Below are positions 1 through 8,189 of a DNA stretch of 64,000 nt, one piece after another; within the stretch, counting starts at the first letter, position 1, and each line of letters opens with the position of its first letter. A model generated the notes under the pieces. The model was not told the origin of the DNA. It was given only the letters and a program-made list of their open reading frames with translations, and ran no database searches. This stretch comes from UBA8389 sp035719105 (GTDB lineage: Bacteria > Bacteroidota > Bacteroidia > Bacteroidales > UBA1402). Made by a program: the position numbers and the translations under genes. Location: NCBI GenBank assembly GCA_035719105.1, contig DASTGN010000003.1, positions 1 through 64,000 of the forward strand. Direction: 5' to 3'.

Positions 1-95
<95 letters not shown>

Positions 96-100
96 ACGGT

Positions 101-132
101 CAAGCCCTGTCGCATACATGCGATGGGGCTTG
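101..132 (+). terminator. Hairpin terminator of the rRNA operon
   Basis: CAAGCCCTGTCGCAT pairs with ATGCGATGGGGCTTG over 15 positions, counting two G-U pairs, with almost no loop. It sits directly behind the 5S rRNA. A strong T-run does not follow immediately; the first is near 154-160. Confidence 0.8.
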
Positions 133-230
133 ATTCATTTACGTAGGTTTATGTTTTTTTGGGGCTTCAAAGCAAGTAAAATCCTCATTATTTTTCTACT
201 TTTCATGCTGATAATAAGGATAAATTTCTT

Positions 231-238
231 TATCTTTG
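231..238 (+). promoter_or_regulatory. -7 box (TATCTTTG) for yceD-rpmF
   Basis: TATCTTTG fits the Bacteroidetes housekeeping -7 consensus TAnnTTTG. The expected start of transcription is about 245. The box contains a TTG in frame with yceD, which therefore cannot be the start codon. No clear -33 element is seen. Confidence 0.65.
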
Positions 239-262
239 CGGGGTTTTAAAAAAACAAGCACC

Positions 263-859
263 TTGGGCAAATTTGACAGTTATAAGATTCATTTGAAATC
301 CCTTTCCATTGGTGATCATACCTTTGATTACATTTTGGATACAACGTATTTCAAGAATATTGACAGTCTAGAAGTCCAGAATGGCAATGTTCTAGCTAAA
401 GTGTTGGTTCGGAACAATGGCAACAATTATGAATTGATATTCAACTTGGAAGGGACGGTAAAGATTCCGTGCGATCGTTGTCTCGACGACATGGATCAAC
501 CAATAGTCAATTCTGGGAAATTGTATGTCAAATTTGGGACAGCATATGCTGAGGAAGGTGATGATATCATCATCATACCTGAGGTGGAAGGAGAGATCAA
601 TATCGCTTGGTTCCTGTATGAATTTGTTGCTTTGAGTATTCCGATCAAGCACATTCATGCACCGGGAAAATGCAACCGTTTGATGTCTGGCAAATTGAAA
701 AAACATTTGGCCAAGAATCCAGATGATGATGACGATGATGATATGGATCAGGACTTGGATATCGAAGATACTGAACAGGTAGTGGATTTTGAGGAATCAG
801 ATTCACAGCCGACAGATCCGAGATGGGACGAACTAAAAAAAATAATCGATAACAATTAA
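263..859 (+). CDS. yceD: YceD / DUF177 family protein (23S rRNA accumulation)
   Basis: This is a 198-residue protein of the YceD (DUF177) family, which in other bacteria is needed for normal 23S rRNA accumulation and is usually encoded next to rpmF, as here. The family CxxC motif is seen in IPCDRCLDD. The C-terminal third is very acidic, with a run of seven aspartates. I chose the TTG at 263, giving MGKFDSYKIHLKSL, because family members begin in this way and because the longer frame from the TTG at 236 starts inside the promoter -7 box. rpmF follows 14 bases downstream, so the two are almost certainly co-transcribed. The function is inferred from family and context. Confidence 0.88.
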   Translation: MGKFDSYKIHLKSLSIGDHTFDYILDTTYFKNIDSLEVQNGNVLAKVLVRNNGNNYELIFNLEGTVKIPCDRCLDDMDQPIVNSGKLYVKFGTAYAEEGDDIIIIPEVEGEINIAWFLYEFVALSIPIKHIHAPGKCNRLMSGKLKKHLAKNPDDDDDDDMDQDLDIEDTEQVVDFEESDSQPTDPRWDELKKIIDNN

Positions 860-873
860 TTGTAAAAAAGAAA

Positions 874-1059
874 ATGGCACATCCTAAACACAAACATTCG
901 AAGACCAGAACGGCCAAGAGAAGAACCCACTACAAGGCAGAGGCCCCTACACTGGCTGTTTGCCCTAATTGTGGTGCTCATTACATTTATCACACCGTAT
1001 GTGGTGAATGCGGTTATTACAGAGGTAAAATTGCCATCGAACAGGCTGCTGCCGTTTAA
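874..1059 (+). CDS. rpmF: 50S ribosomal protein L32
   Basis: A 61-residue L32 protein. The basic N-terminus (MAHPKHKHSKTRTAKRRTHY) is followed by two CxxC pairs, CPNC at about residue 30 and CGEC at about residue 43, forming the zinc ribbon of the C+ type of L32. The length is normal for the family. It is the second gene of the yceD-rpmF transcript and ends just before a strong terminator. Confidence 0.98.
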   Translation: MAHPKHKHSKTRTAKRRTHYKAEAPTLAVCPNCGAHYIYHTVCGECGYYRGKIAIEQAAAV

Positions 1060-1087
1060 GGTAAATGGATACGCACAACTGAAAAAT

Positions 1088-1122
1088 AAAAAGGGCTTCG
1101 AAGTACATTCGGAGCCCTTTTT
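1088..1122 (+). terminator. Intrinsic terminator after rpmF
   Basis: AAAAAGGGCTTCGAA pairs with TTCGGAGCCCTTTTT (15 positions, one G-U pair) around a five-base loop and ends in a T-run. It separates yceD-rpmF from fabH, which has its own promoter. Confidence 0.93.
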
Positions 1123-1178
1123 GGTAGTATGTTCAGCGATTTTGATTGGTATTTGGCTATTATATCAGTCTTTTTGAT

Positions 1179-1186
1179 TATTTTTG
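1179..1186 (+). promoter_or_regulatory. -7 box (TATTTTTG) for fabH
   Basis: TATTTTTG matches TAnnTTTG. A TTTG lies upstream at 1152-1155, with 23 bases between, which is slightly long. Transcription would begin at about 1193, giving a very short leader before the ATG at 1197. Confidence 0.6.
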
Positions 1187-1196
1187 CACAAAATAT

Positions 1197-2201
1197 ATGA
1201 AAATGAGAAATTTTAATGCGGTGATTACTGGAGTTGGCGGTTACGTGCCTGAAAAAGTTATTACAAACGAAGATATTTGCAAATTAGTCGATACCTCCGA
1301 TGAGTGGATAACGACACGTACCGGCATTAAAGAACGCCGTAAATTAGATATTCCTGGTGCCGGCTGTTCGTACATGGCAACTAAGGCTGTTCAAGAATTG
1401 CTTGAGAAAACCGGAACAGACCCGCTTGACATTGAAATGCTAATCTGTTCGACCAATACTCCGGATTTTGTGCTTCCGGCTGCAGCCACCATGATTGTAG
1501 AGAACTGTGGCTTGAAAAATGCCTATGGTTGGGATTTGGGGGCTGCTTGCAGCGGTTTCATCTTTGCTTTGACACAGGGAGCAGCGCTTATTGAAGCTGG
1601 ACGCTATAAAAAAGTGATTGTTGTAGCTTCCGAAGCCATGACTTCCATTACCAATTATAACGATAGAACAACGTGTGCTTTATTTGGGGATGGATCTGCA
1701 GCTGTTTTGCTGGAACCTACCACTGAAGATTTAGGTGTAATTGATAGTGTACACTATACCGATGGATCTGGTTTGTCCAGTTTGCATATGAAAGCTGGTG
1801 GCTCTGTTCGTCCTGCAAGTCATGAATCGGTTGACAATGAAGAACATTTTATTTACCAGGAAGGACAAACGGTGTTTAAAGCTGCTGTTACACGTCTGGT
1901 TGAAGCCAGCGAAGAAATTAAGAAGCGCAACAATCTGTCCCCCGAAGACGTTACCTGGGTGGTACCTCATCAAGCGAATATGCGCATCATCGACGCCATT
2001 GTTCGTTATATGAAAGTTCCGATGGAAAATGTCATGGTTAACATTCACAAATACGGCAACACCTCTTCGGCAACGATACCCATTTGTCTGTGGGAATGGG
2101 AAAGCAAACTCCGCAAAGGCGATGTGCTCATTCTGTCTGCTTTCGGAGCAGGCTTCTCATGGGGAAGTATTTATTTGAAGTGGGGTTACGATCCCAAATA
2201 A
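1197..2201 (+). CDS. fabH: 3-oxoacyl-[ACP] synthase III (KAS III)
   Basis: This 334-residue enzyme condenses acetyl-CoA (or a branched starter) with malonyl-ACP to begin fatty-acid synthesis. The catalytic triad is visible: Cys118 in GAACSGF, His258 in VPHQAN and Asn288 in KYGNTSS. The start is placed at the ATG at 1197 (MKMRNF); 1203 is also possible. The frame extends further upstream, but that part overlaps the promoter. fabH lies after rpmF and before era, a gene order conserved in many Bacteroidetes and beyond. It has its own promoter, and a terminator separates it from rpmF. Confidence 0.97.
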   Translation: MKMRNFNAVITGVGGYVPEKVITNEDICKLVDTSDEWITTRTGIKERRKLDIPGAGCSYMATKAVQELLEKTGTDPLDIEMLICSTNTPDFVLPAAATMIVENCGLKNAYGWDLGAACSGFIFALTQGAALIEAGRYKKVIVVASEAMTSITNYNDRTTCALFGDGSAAVLLEPTTEDLGVIDSVHYTDGSGLSSLHMKAGGSVRPASHESVDNEEHFIYQEGQTVFKAAVTRLVEASEEIKKRNNLSPEDVTWVVPHQANMRIIDAIVRYMKVPMENVMVNIHKYGNTSSATIPICLWEWESKLRKGDVLILSAFGAGFSWGSIYLKWGYDPK

Positions 2202-2216
2202 GGCATTCCGACATCC

Positions 2217-2247
2217 TTGCTTTAACCCTCTGAATTTCGTATCTTTG
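2217..2247 (+). promoter_or_regulatory. Promoter for era-der
   Basis: TTG at 2217-2219, 20 bases, then TATCTTTG at 2240-2247: a full Bacteroidetes -33/-7 pair. The leader to the era ATG is about 65-70 bases. Confidence 0.75.
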
Positions 2248-2320
2248 CACCGTTATTAGAAACGGAAGTGTCTAGCTATGCTTTCGCCTGAATAACCAAA
2301 CACGAAGTTAAGATAAAAAA

Positions 2321-3202
2321 ATGCATAAAGCTGGATTTGTAAATATTGTCGGCAATCCCAATGTCGGGAAGTCTACGTTAATGAATACGTTGGTAGGTGA
2401 GCGTATTTCCATCATCACCTCCAAGGCTCAAACGACGAGACACCGTATTATGGGTATAGTCAATGGTGAAGACTTTCAAATTGTCTACTCCGACACTCCT
2501 GGCGTATTGGCTCCCAATTATAAGCTCCAGGAATCCATGCTCAACTTTTCCAACTCAGCCTTGCTGGATGCAGATATTTTGCTCTATGTGACGGATACAG
2601 TTGAGAAAATGGACAAGAATGAAAGTTTTCTCCGTAAAGTACAGCAAGTCACCATTCCTGTATTGGTGATTATCAATAAAATTGACTTGAGTGATCAAGC
2701 CCATTTGGAAGAACAAGTCATAGAATTGGGTAAATTATTGCCGAACGCTGAAATCATACCCATTTCGGCTCTTCGAAAATTCAATGTGGATTATGTTTTG
2801 CGTAGAATTTCTGAAATGCTGCCAGAATCTCCGCCTTTTTTCGATAAAGATGCATTGACAGATAAGCCTGCTCGATTTTTTGTGACGGAAATCATTCGCG
2901 AAAAGATTCTGTTGTATTATCAAAAAGAAATTCCGTATTCGACAGAGGTTGTCGTTGAAAAATACGAAGATACACCCAACTTGGTTCGTATCAATGCAGT
3001 CATTTATGTAGAACGTGACACACAGAAGGGCATTGTGATTGGCCATGGGGGACAAGCCTTGAAAAAGGTTGGAACTGAAGCCAGAAAAGATATCGAATCT
3101 TTTTTGGGCAAAAAAGTATTTTTGGAAATGTTTGTAAAGGTTGAAAAAGATTGGCGAAATCGCGACAATAAATTGAAAGCCTTTGGTTATCAATTAGATT
3201 AA
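2321..3202 (+). CDS. era: GTPase Era
   Basis: Era is an essential GTPase that binds the 3' end of 16S rRNA and checks 30S maturation. The 293-residue protein has G1 GNPNVGKST (residues 11-19), G3 DTPG (58-61) and G4 NKID (119-122), then a C-terminal KH domain with the GHGG loop near 241-244. The length is normal. der follows after 9 bases, so the two GTPases form one operon, consistent with their joint role in ribosome assembly. Confidence 0.98.
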   Translation: MHKAGFVNIVGNPNVGKSTLMNTLVGERISIITSKAQTTRHRIMGIVNGEDFQIVYSDTPGVLAPNYKLQESMLNFSNSALLDADILLYVTDTVEKMDKNESFLRKVQQVTIPVLVIINKIDLSDQAHLEEQVIELGKLLPNAEIIPISALRKFNVDYVLRRISEMLPESPPFFDKDALTDKPARFFVTEIIREKILLYYQKEIPYSTEVVVEKYEDTPNLVRINAVIYVERDTQKGIVIGHGGQALKKVGTEARKDIESFLGKKVFLEMFVKVEKDWRNRDNKLKAFGYQLD

Positions 3203-3211
3203 AAAATTAAG

Positions 3212-4531
3212 ATGAGTAATATCGTAGCTATCGTAGGTCGTCCGAATGTCGGCAAATCGACTCTTTTCAACCGATTGACAAAATCAAAACAAGCCATTGT
3301 CAATGAAGAGTCCGGAACCACTCGCGACCGTCAATACGGTTTGTCCGAATGGAATGGTCGGGAATTTTCAGTGATTGACACCGGGGGCTGGGTTGACAAA
3401 TCCGGTGACGTTTTCGAGTCTGAAATCAAGAAACAGGTGAATATGGCGATTGAAGAATCGGATATCATTTTGTTTGTGGTTGACGTCGTCAACGGTTTGA
3501 CCGACCTTGACTCAGCGGTTGGTAAATTATTGAGGGGTGTAAAAAACAAACCTGTTTTGTTGATTGCCAATAAAGCCGATACCAATGAACTAGGCTACAA
3601 TTCTTCAGAATTTTATGCACTTGGCTTGGGTGATCCGATTGTCCTTTCAGCCATCAATGGCGCTGGAACTGGTGATTTTATGGACATGTTGGTCGAAATG
3701 TTCAAACCAGATACTGAAAAGGAAGAAAACCTCGAGACATTGCCGCGTTTTGCGGTAGTCGGACGTCCGAATGCAGGTAAATCGTCCATTATCAATGCTT
3801 TTGTGGGCGAAGATCGTACCATCGTAACGGACATCGCAGGTACAACCCGTGATTCCATTTATACCCGATATTCAAAATTTGGCTTTGACTTTTACTTAGT
3901 GGATACGGCAGGTATTCGTAAGAAGGGCAAAGTGAATGAAGATCTTGAATATTATTCGGTCATTCGTTCCATCCGTGCCATCGAAAACGCTGACATCTGT
4001 ATTTTGATGATTGATGCGACTCGTGGAATCGAAAGTCAGGATATGAATATTTTTTCTCTGATTCAAAAGAATCGTAAAGGTTTGGTTGTTTGTGTCAACA
4101 AATGGGATTTGGTAGAAAAGAAAGAAACCAGTGACATAAAAGAATTTGAACGTGCCATTCGCAACCACTTTGCACCATTTGTGGATTTCCCCATTCTGTT
4201 TACTTCTGCAACCACAAAACAACGTATTTTCAAAGTTCTGGAAACAGCGAAAGAAGTTTATGATACCCGAAAATATCATGTTTCCACGGCTAAATTAAAC
4301 GAGTTTTTCTTGCCTTTGATTGAGAATTATCCTCCCCCAGCAATTAAAGGTAAGTATGTTAAAATCAAATATGTAACTCAGTTGAAAGGCCCTGAAACCC
4401 CAACTTTTATCTTCTTTTGCAATCTACCTCAATACATTAAGGATCCTTATAAACGTTTCCTGGAAAACAAATTGAGAGCACAATGGCCCTTCACTGGAAC
4501 ACCAGTGCAGCTTTTCTTCCGTTCGAAGTAG
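3212..4531 (+). CDS. der: Ribosome-assembly GTPase Der (EngA)
   Basis: Der has two GTPase domains in tandem and acts in 50S subunit maturation. In this 439-residue protein domain 1 shows GRPNVGKS (9-16), DTGG and NKAD; domain 2 shows GRPNAGKSS (184-192), DTAG (231-234) and NKWD (296-299). A KH-like domain fills the C-terminus. The gene is the second in the era operon. A weak AT-rich inverted repeat starts at the stop codon (4531-4548), and no strong terminator is seen directly behind it. Confidence 0.98.
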   Translation: MSNIVAIVGRPNVGKSTLFNRLTKSKQAIVNEESGTTRDRQYGLSEWNGREFSVIDTGGWVDKSGDVFESEIKKQVNMAIEESDIILFVVDVVNGLTDLDSAVGKLLRGVKNKPVLLIANKADTNELGYNSSEFYALGLGDPIVLSAINGAGTGDFMDMLVEMFKPDTEKEENLETLPRFAVVGRPNAGKSSIINAFVGEDRTIVTDIAGTTRDSIYTRYSKFGFDFYLVDTAGIRKKGKVNEDLEYYSVIRSIRAIENADICILMIDATRGIESQDMNIFSLIQKNRKGLVVCVNKWDLVEKKETSDIKEFERAIRNHFAPFVDFPILFTSATTKQRIFKVLETAKEVYDTRKYHVSTAKLNEFFLPLIENYPPPAIKGKYVKIKYVTQLKGPETPTFIFFCNLPQYIKDPYKRFLENKLRAQWPFTGTPVQLFFRSK

Positions 4532-4733
4532 AAAGAACGGTTTCTTTCCTTCCAATTGTTGAATATTTTGTTAATTTTTGTATTCAAGTTTGAGGATTTA
4601 CGATTTTCTTGACAGTATGTTAAGTATCGTTTGGGTAGGTATTCCTTTGCTTCTATTTTAATTTGTTAAAAATCTGATAGATAGACTTTGTTATTTGAAT
4701 TGCCTATTTTGTAACCTTCTTTAACGTACGTTG
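4532..4733 (+). other. AT-rich intergenic stretch, nothing recognised
   Basis: About 200 bases between der and the promoter at 4734. It is strongly AT-rich. A seven-base inverted repeat (GAAAGAA/TTCTTTC, 4531-4548) sits at its left edge and might terminate der weakly. I see no open frame with coding character and no convincing promoter in it. Confidence 0.5.
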
Positions 4734-4765
4734 TTTGAAATCACCTATCAATTTTGTTATATTTG
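4734..4765 (+). promoter_or_regulatory. Strong Bacteroidetes promoter upstream of a noncoding segment
   Basis: TTTG at 4734-4737, exactly 20 bases, then TATATTTG at 4758-4765. This is among the best matches to the -33/-7 consensus in the window, yet the nearest coding start is about 180 bases away and an intrinsic terminator lies in between. Confidence 0.75.
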
Positions 4766-4771
4766 TTGTTG

Positions 4772-4914
4772 TAGGAGTTTGAATAATTAAACAATTTAAA
4801 GGGAACCCATTTTGATTTTTGAAATCAAGGCGTTATTGAACAGATTAAACACACTAACTTTATTTTAACCGGACTCTTTCCAAAACCGCGAGGATTAGGA
4901 AAGAGTCTTTTTTT
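4772..4914 (+). ncRNA. Candidate small RNA between der and mnmA
   Basis: A transcript from the promoter at 4734-4765 would start near 4772 and end in the T-run of the hairpin at 4872-4914, giving about 140 nt. The segment has no ATG. It contains an internal hairpin (TTGATTT/AAATCAA, within about 4810-4829) and the terminal hairpin. I do not recognise an Rfam family. It could instead be a terminated leader of mnmA, but mnmA has its own -7 box directly behind the terminator, so an independent small RNA is the simpler reading. Confidence 0.45.
4872..4914 (+). terminator. Intrinsic terminator upstream of mnmA
   Basis: GACTCTTTCC (4872-4881) and GGAAAGAGTC (4898-4907) are perfectly complementary around a 16-base loop and are followed by seven T residues. 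It would end the candidate small RNA and any read-through from der. Confidence 0.88.
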
Positions 4915-4915
4915 G

Positions 4916-4923
4916 TACCTTTG
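4916..4923 (+). promoter_or_regulatory. -7 box (TACCTTTG) for mnmA
   Basis: TACCTTTG directly abuts the T-run of the preceding terminator. Its TTG (4921-4923) is in frame with mnmA and would be taken as a start by a longest-frame rule. No -33 box is clear. Confidence 0.6.
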
Positions 4924-4947
4924 TACCCAATTAAAAACAGAACTGAA

Positions 4948-6135
4948 TTGGAACGTATCGTATTAGGTTTATCAGGAGGTGTGGATTCAAGCGTTGCTGC
5001 CTACTTGCTTAAAAAGCAGGGGTTTGAAGTAGTAGGTTTGTACATGATCAACTGGAAAGAAACAGTGGGTACGTTGTCTGGCGAATGTCCTTACGAAGAC
5101 GATTTGCTTATAGCTGAATTAGTTGCCAGAAAGCTGGACATCGAGTTCCATTCCGTTGATTTGAGTGACCGTTATCGTGAACGGGTTGTCGATTATATGT
5201 TTTCTGAATACGAACACGGCAGAACGCCTAATCCCGATGTGTTGTGCAACCGTGAAATTAAATTTGACGCCTTCCTCGAAGCTGCCAATCGATTCGGAGC
5301 AGACAAAGTGGCAACCGGTCATTATTGTCGAAAGGAGGTCATTACGGATGTGAATGGTAAACCCATTTATAGATTATTGGCTGGAAGTGATCCAAACAAA
5401 GATCAATCGTATTTTTTATGCCAACTTTCACAAGATCAGCTTTCTAAAGCATTGTTTCCAGTGGGGGATATCGAAAAACCCGAAGTGCGTCGCATCGCTG
5501 AGGAACTGGGTCTTGCAACTGCATTCAAGAGAGATTCTCAAGGTATTTGTTTTGTCGGGAAGGTCGATTTGCCTGTTTTTCTTCAACAAAAATTAGATAA
5601 GAAAATGGGGGAAGTGGTAGAAATTCCTTCCGATTTGAAAGCATATGCTCGAATGATGCCCGAAAATGCAGATGAGAGACTTCGCAAGCAGGCTAAACCC
5701 TATTTCTACCGGAAAAAAGATGGACGGGTGGTTGGTTCTCATCAGGGTGCTCATTTTTACACCGTTGGTCAACGAAAAGGTCTGGGTATAGGTGGTTTTG
5801 ATAATCCGCTTTTTGTATTGGCAACTGACGTGCAAGAAAATTTAATTTTTGTAGGCGAAGGTGTCGATCATCCGGGTTTGTATCGTAAAACATTGAAAAT
5901 CAATTTGGAAGACTGTCACTGGATTCGTACAGATTTGGCACTGAACGTTGGAGAATCGGTGCGGTATGAGGTTCGAATTCGTTATCGTCAACCCTTGCAA
6001 AAGGCAACCCTACACCTTCTGGAAGATGGATTATTTATCGATTTCGACATTCCTCAGCAAAGTATTACCCCTGGTCAGTTTGCAGTTTGGTATTCGAATG
6101 ACGAAGTGATCGGATCTGGCGTAATTTCTGATTGA
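4948..6135 (+). CDS. mnmA: tRNA-specific 2-thiouridylase MnmA
   Basis: MnmA puts sulfur on U34 of tRNA-Lys, -Glu and -Gln. The 395-residue protein has the PP-loop SGGVDSS (9-15) and the two catalytic cysteines, Cys100 in PDVLCN and Cys201 in GICFVG. Compared with common MnmA proteins there is extra sequence at about 222-262, rich in charged residues, before the SHQGAHFYTVGQR block. I placed the start at the TTG at 4948 (MERIVLGLSGG), which matches where the family begins; the in-frame TTG at 4921 lies in the promoter. The choice of a TTG start is inferred, not proven. Confidence 0.93.
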   Translation: MERIVLGLSGGVDSSVAAYLLKKQGFEVVGLYMINWKETVGTLSGECPYEDDLLIAELVARKLDIEFHSVDLSDRYRERVVDYMFSEYEHGRTPNPDVLCNREIKFDAFLEAANRFGADKVATGHYCRKEVITDVNGKPIYRLLAGSDPNKDQSYFLCQLSQDQLSKALFPVGDIEKPEVRRIAEELGLATAFKRDSQGICFVGKVDLPVFLQQKLDKKMGEVVEIPSDLKAYARMMPENADERLRKQAKPYFYRKKDGRVVGSHQGAHFYTVGQRKGLGIGGFDNPLFVLATDVQENLIFVGEGVDHPGLYRKTLKINLEDCHWIRTDLALNVGESVRYEVRIRYRQPLQKATLHLLEDGLFIDFDIPQQSITPGQFAVWYSNDEVIGSGVISD

Positions 6136-6194
6136 ACCAGTAGGAATTCCATTATTTTTAATCAACTTTAAGGTCGTTTCATACACTCATCAAA

Positions 6195-7487
6195 ATGAAG
6201 ACATTTCTCATTAAAATTGGATTGTTGGCAGCAGTTATGACCTTGTGTTCAAACATGCTTGTTGCTTCTGTTTGGACAGTTAGTACGGTACCAAATACGC
6301 AAAAAATCGATGCCAAGGTTTTTACGTCTGATCCGGACGATTTAATCGATCCTGTGAGCCAGAACGAGTTGGATCGATTACTTTATCAAGCTAAGCAACA
6401 ATTGTCTGCCGAGATTTTTGTGGTGGCATTGGAGTCAACCGGCAATGTCGATTTGAAATCTTTTGCGACAGAACTTTTCAATTATAAGGATCCAAAAGAT
6501 CCAAGTAAAAATTGGAACATTGGCGATAAAGATAAGGACAATGGTTTGCTGATTCTTTTTGTTCTGGATCAAAAGAAGGTGACCATTGAAACGGGCTATG
6601 GAATGGAAGGAGTGCTCCCGGACGCCATTTGTTCTCGAATCATAGATGAAAAAATGGTTCCCTTGATGAGGGAAGGTCAGTATGGTCCCGGATTATTAGC
6701 TGGAGTGCAATCCATCTTGAAAGTCCTTTCAGATCCAGCTGCGGCTGCCGAAATTTATGCCGATCCGGCGGTTCGATTTAAGGCTCAATGGGAACAAAAG
6801 AAGGCAATGTTGTATAACCTTTTGATCGGATATTTGATATTAACCCTTCTTACGCTAATTTTAAGTATTCGAAATGCTGCTAAAAGGGTGAAATCTGTTT
6901 CTGGAATGGAGCCATACGAATCCTATAAAGTTTTGAATACTTCGATGACTGGATTCCGAATCCTGGCTTTTTTATTCCCTTTGACCATGGTGTTTTTTCT
7001 GATGTATTACAAAAAGAAAATTAACAGTTATCGAAAACAGCCAAGATCCTGTCCCCAATGTGGCAAATCATTGGTTTTAATGTCCGAAAAGCAGGAGGAT
7101 GCCTATTTGAGCGCTGGCCAGCAAAGCGAAGAAATGGTTGGATCGGTGGATTATGACGCATGGATTTGCATGGATTGTGGTCATCGAACCTTTTTGTCCT
7201 ATGCTAAATCATTTACCCGGTATCAACCTTGCCCAAAATGCCGTTATAAAACCTATGCTCAAACATCAGATCGCATTGTGTCGGCTCCAACACCGATATC
7301 GGCCGGTCAGGGTGTTCACGTATTTACATGTGCCAATTGTGGGCATGAAGCATTGAAATATTACACGATTCCAATGATCATCGTTCTACCATCGTCCCGT
7401 GGTGGCGGAGGTGGCGGATTTGGCGGTGGTGGTGGCGGCTTCGGTGGAGGTTCCAGCGGTGGCGGAGGAGCAACAGGAGGTTGGTAA
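6195..7487 (+). CDS. TPM-domain membrane protein with zinc ribbons and Gly-rich tail (YgcG-like)
   Basis: A 430-residue exported protein with an N-terminal signal sequence (about 1-24). A TPM (DUF477) domain occupies about 45-190, including the typical DNGLLILF and ETGYGMEG segments. One to two membrane helices follow at about 205-225 and 250-272. The cytoplasmic-side part carries four CxxC pairs (CPQC, CMDC, CPKC, CANC), suggesting two zinc ribbons, and the protein ends in a glycine-rich tail closing with GGW. TPM proteins are of uncertain function; some are reported in photosystem repair and others are linked genetically to LemA. The lemA gene follows 100 bases downstream, the usual Bacteroidetes arrangement. 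Confidence 0.87.
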   Translation: MKTFLIKIGLLAAVMTLCSNMLVASVWTVSTVPNTQKIDAKVFTSDPDDLIDPVSQNELDRLLYQAKQQLSAEIFVVALESTGNVDLKSFATELFNYKDPKDPSKNWNIGDKDKDNGLLILFVLDQKKVTIETGYGMEGVLPDAICSRIIDEKMVPLMREGQYGPGLLAGVQSILKVLSDPAAAAEIYADPAVRFKAQWEQKKAMLYNLLIGYLILTLLTLILSIRNAAKRVKSVSGMEPYESYKVLNTSMTGFRILAFLFPLTMVFFLMYYKKKINSYRKQPRSCPQCGKSLVLMSEKQEDAYLSAGQQSEEMVGSVDYDAWICMDCGHRTFLSYAKSFTRYQPCPKCRYKTYAQTSDRIVSAPTPISAGQGVHVFTCANCGHEALKYYTIPMIIVLPSSRGGGGGGFGGGGGGFGGGSSGGGGATGGW

Positions 7488-7587
7488 TCCGCGTTTTCAG
7501 CCATTTCGTCGGTTTTAATCGACTTTATAGCATTTGGCATGGATTTTGAGATTGTCAGTTAAATACATCAATAATAATTTGAAATCA

Positions 7588-8178
7588 ATGAAAAAAGGTA
7601 CCATCATCGGCCTGTCCATAGCAGGTCTTTTCGTAATCATTTTCTTATGGGGAAACGGTCGTTACAACAACATGGTTACGTCCGATGAAACTGTTTCACA
7701 GGCATGGGCCAATGTGGAAAGTCAGTATCAACGTCGTTCTGACTTGATTCCAAATTTGGTTGCAACGGTAAAAGGCTATGCCACTCATGAAAACACCACG
7801 TTGATTGATGTGGTCGAAGCTCGTGCCAAAGCCACACAAGTGACAGTGGATCCAACCAACATCACACCTCAGAAACTTGCTGAATATCAGGCTGCCCAAT
7901 CGCAAGTCGGTTCTGCAATAGGAAGACTATTGGTGAGCGTCGAAGCTTATCCTGACCTGAAAGCCAATCAGAACTTCAAGGAATTGCAAGCGCAACTGGA
8001 AGGAACAGAAAATCGAATTTCTGTCGAACGTCAGCGTTTCAATGATGCTGCAAAAGCTTATAATGTTTCCATTCGCAGATTTCCTTCCAACATTATTGCC
8101 AGTATGACAGGCTTTGAGAAAAAAGCATACTTTGAAGCAGAAGAAGGGACACAAAAAGCACCAGAAGTAAAATTTTAA
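7588..8178 (+). CDS. lemA: LemA family protein
   Basis: A 196-residue LemA protein: one N-terminal membrane helix (about 4-22) and a long helical, probably coiled-coil, domain. The family signatures are clear: QRRSDLIPNLVATVKGYA near residue 50, and the later block AYNVSIRRFPSNIIASMTGF. The function is not established; LemA commonly travels with TPM proteins, as here. I start at ATG 7588 (MKKGTIIG); the longer frame from a TTG at 7534 adds residues without family similarity. A hairpin terminator follows. Confidence 0.93.
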   Translation: MKKGTIIGLSIAGLFVIIFLWGNGRYNNMVTSDETVSQAWANVESQYQRRSDLIPNLVATVKGYATHENTTLIDVVEARAKATQVTVDPTNITPQKLAEYQAAQSQVGSAIGRLLVSVEAYPDLKANQNFKELQAQLEGTENRISVERQRFNDAAKAYNVSIRRFPSNIIASMTGFEKKAYFEAEEGTQKAPEVKF

Positions 8179-8189
8179 TTCATTGAATT

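Noticed and set aside
971..1177. Plus-strand frame of 68 codons overlapping rpmF
   Set aside because: It reads out of frame through the L32 zinc ribbon and across the terminator; a shadow frame.
4531..4548. GAAAGAA/TTCTTTC inverted repeat as the der terminator
   Set aside because: It is a short AT-rich stem that starts within the stop codon and lacks a T-run. It may help, but I would not call it a terminator.
7395..7486. GGTGGCGG-rich stretch as a DNA repeat or CRISPR-like array
   Set aside because: It encodes the glycine-rich tail of the TPM protein in frame; the repeats are codon-level and have no regular spacers.
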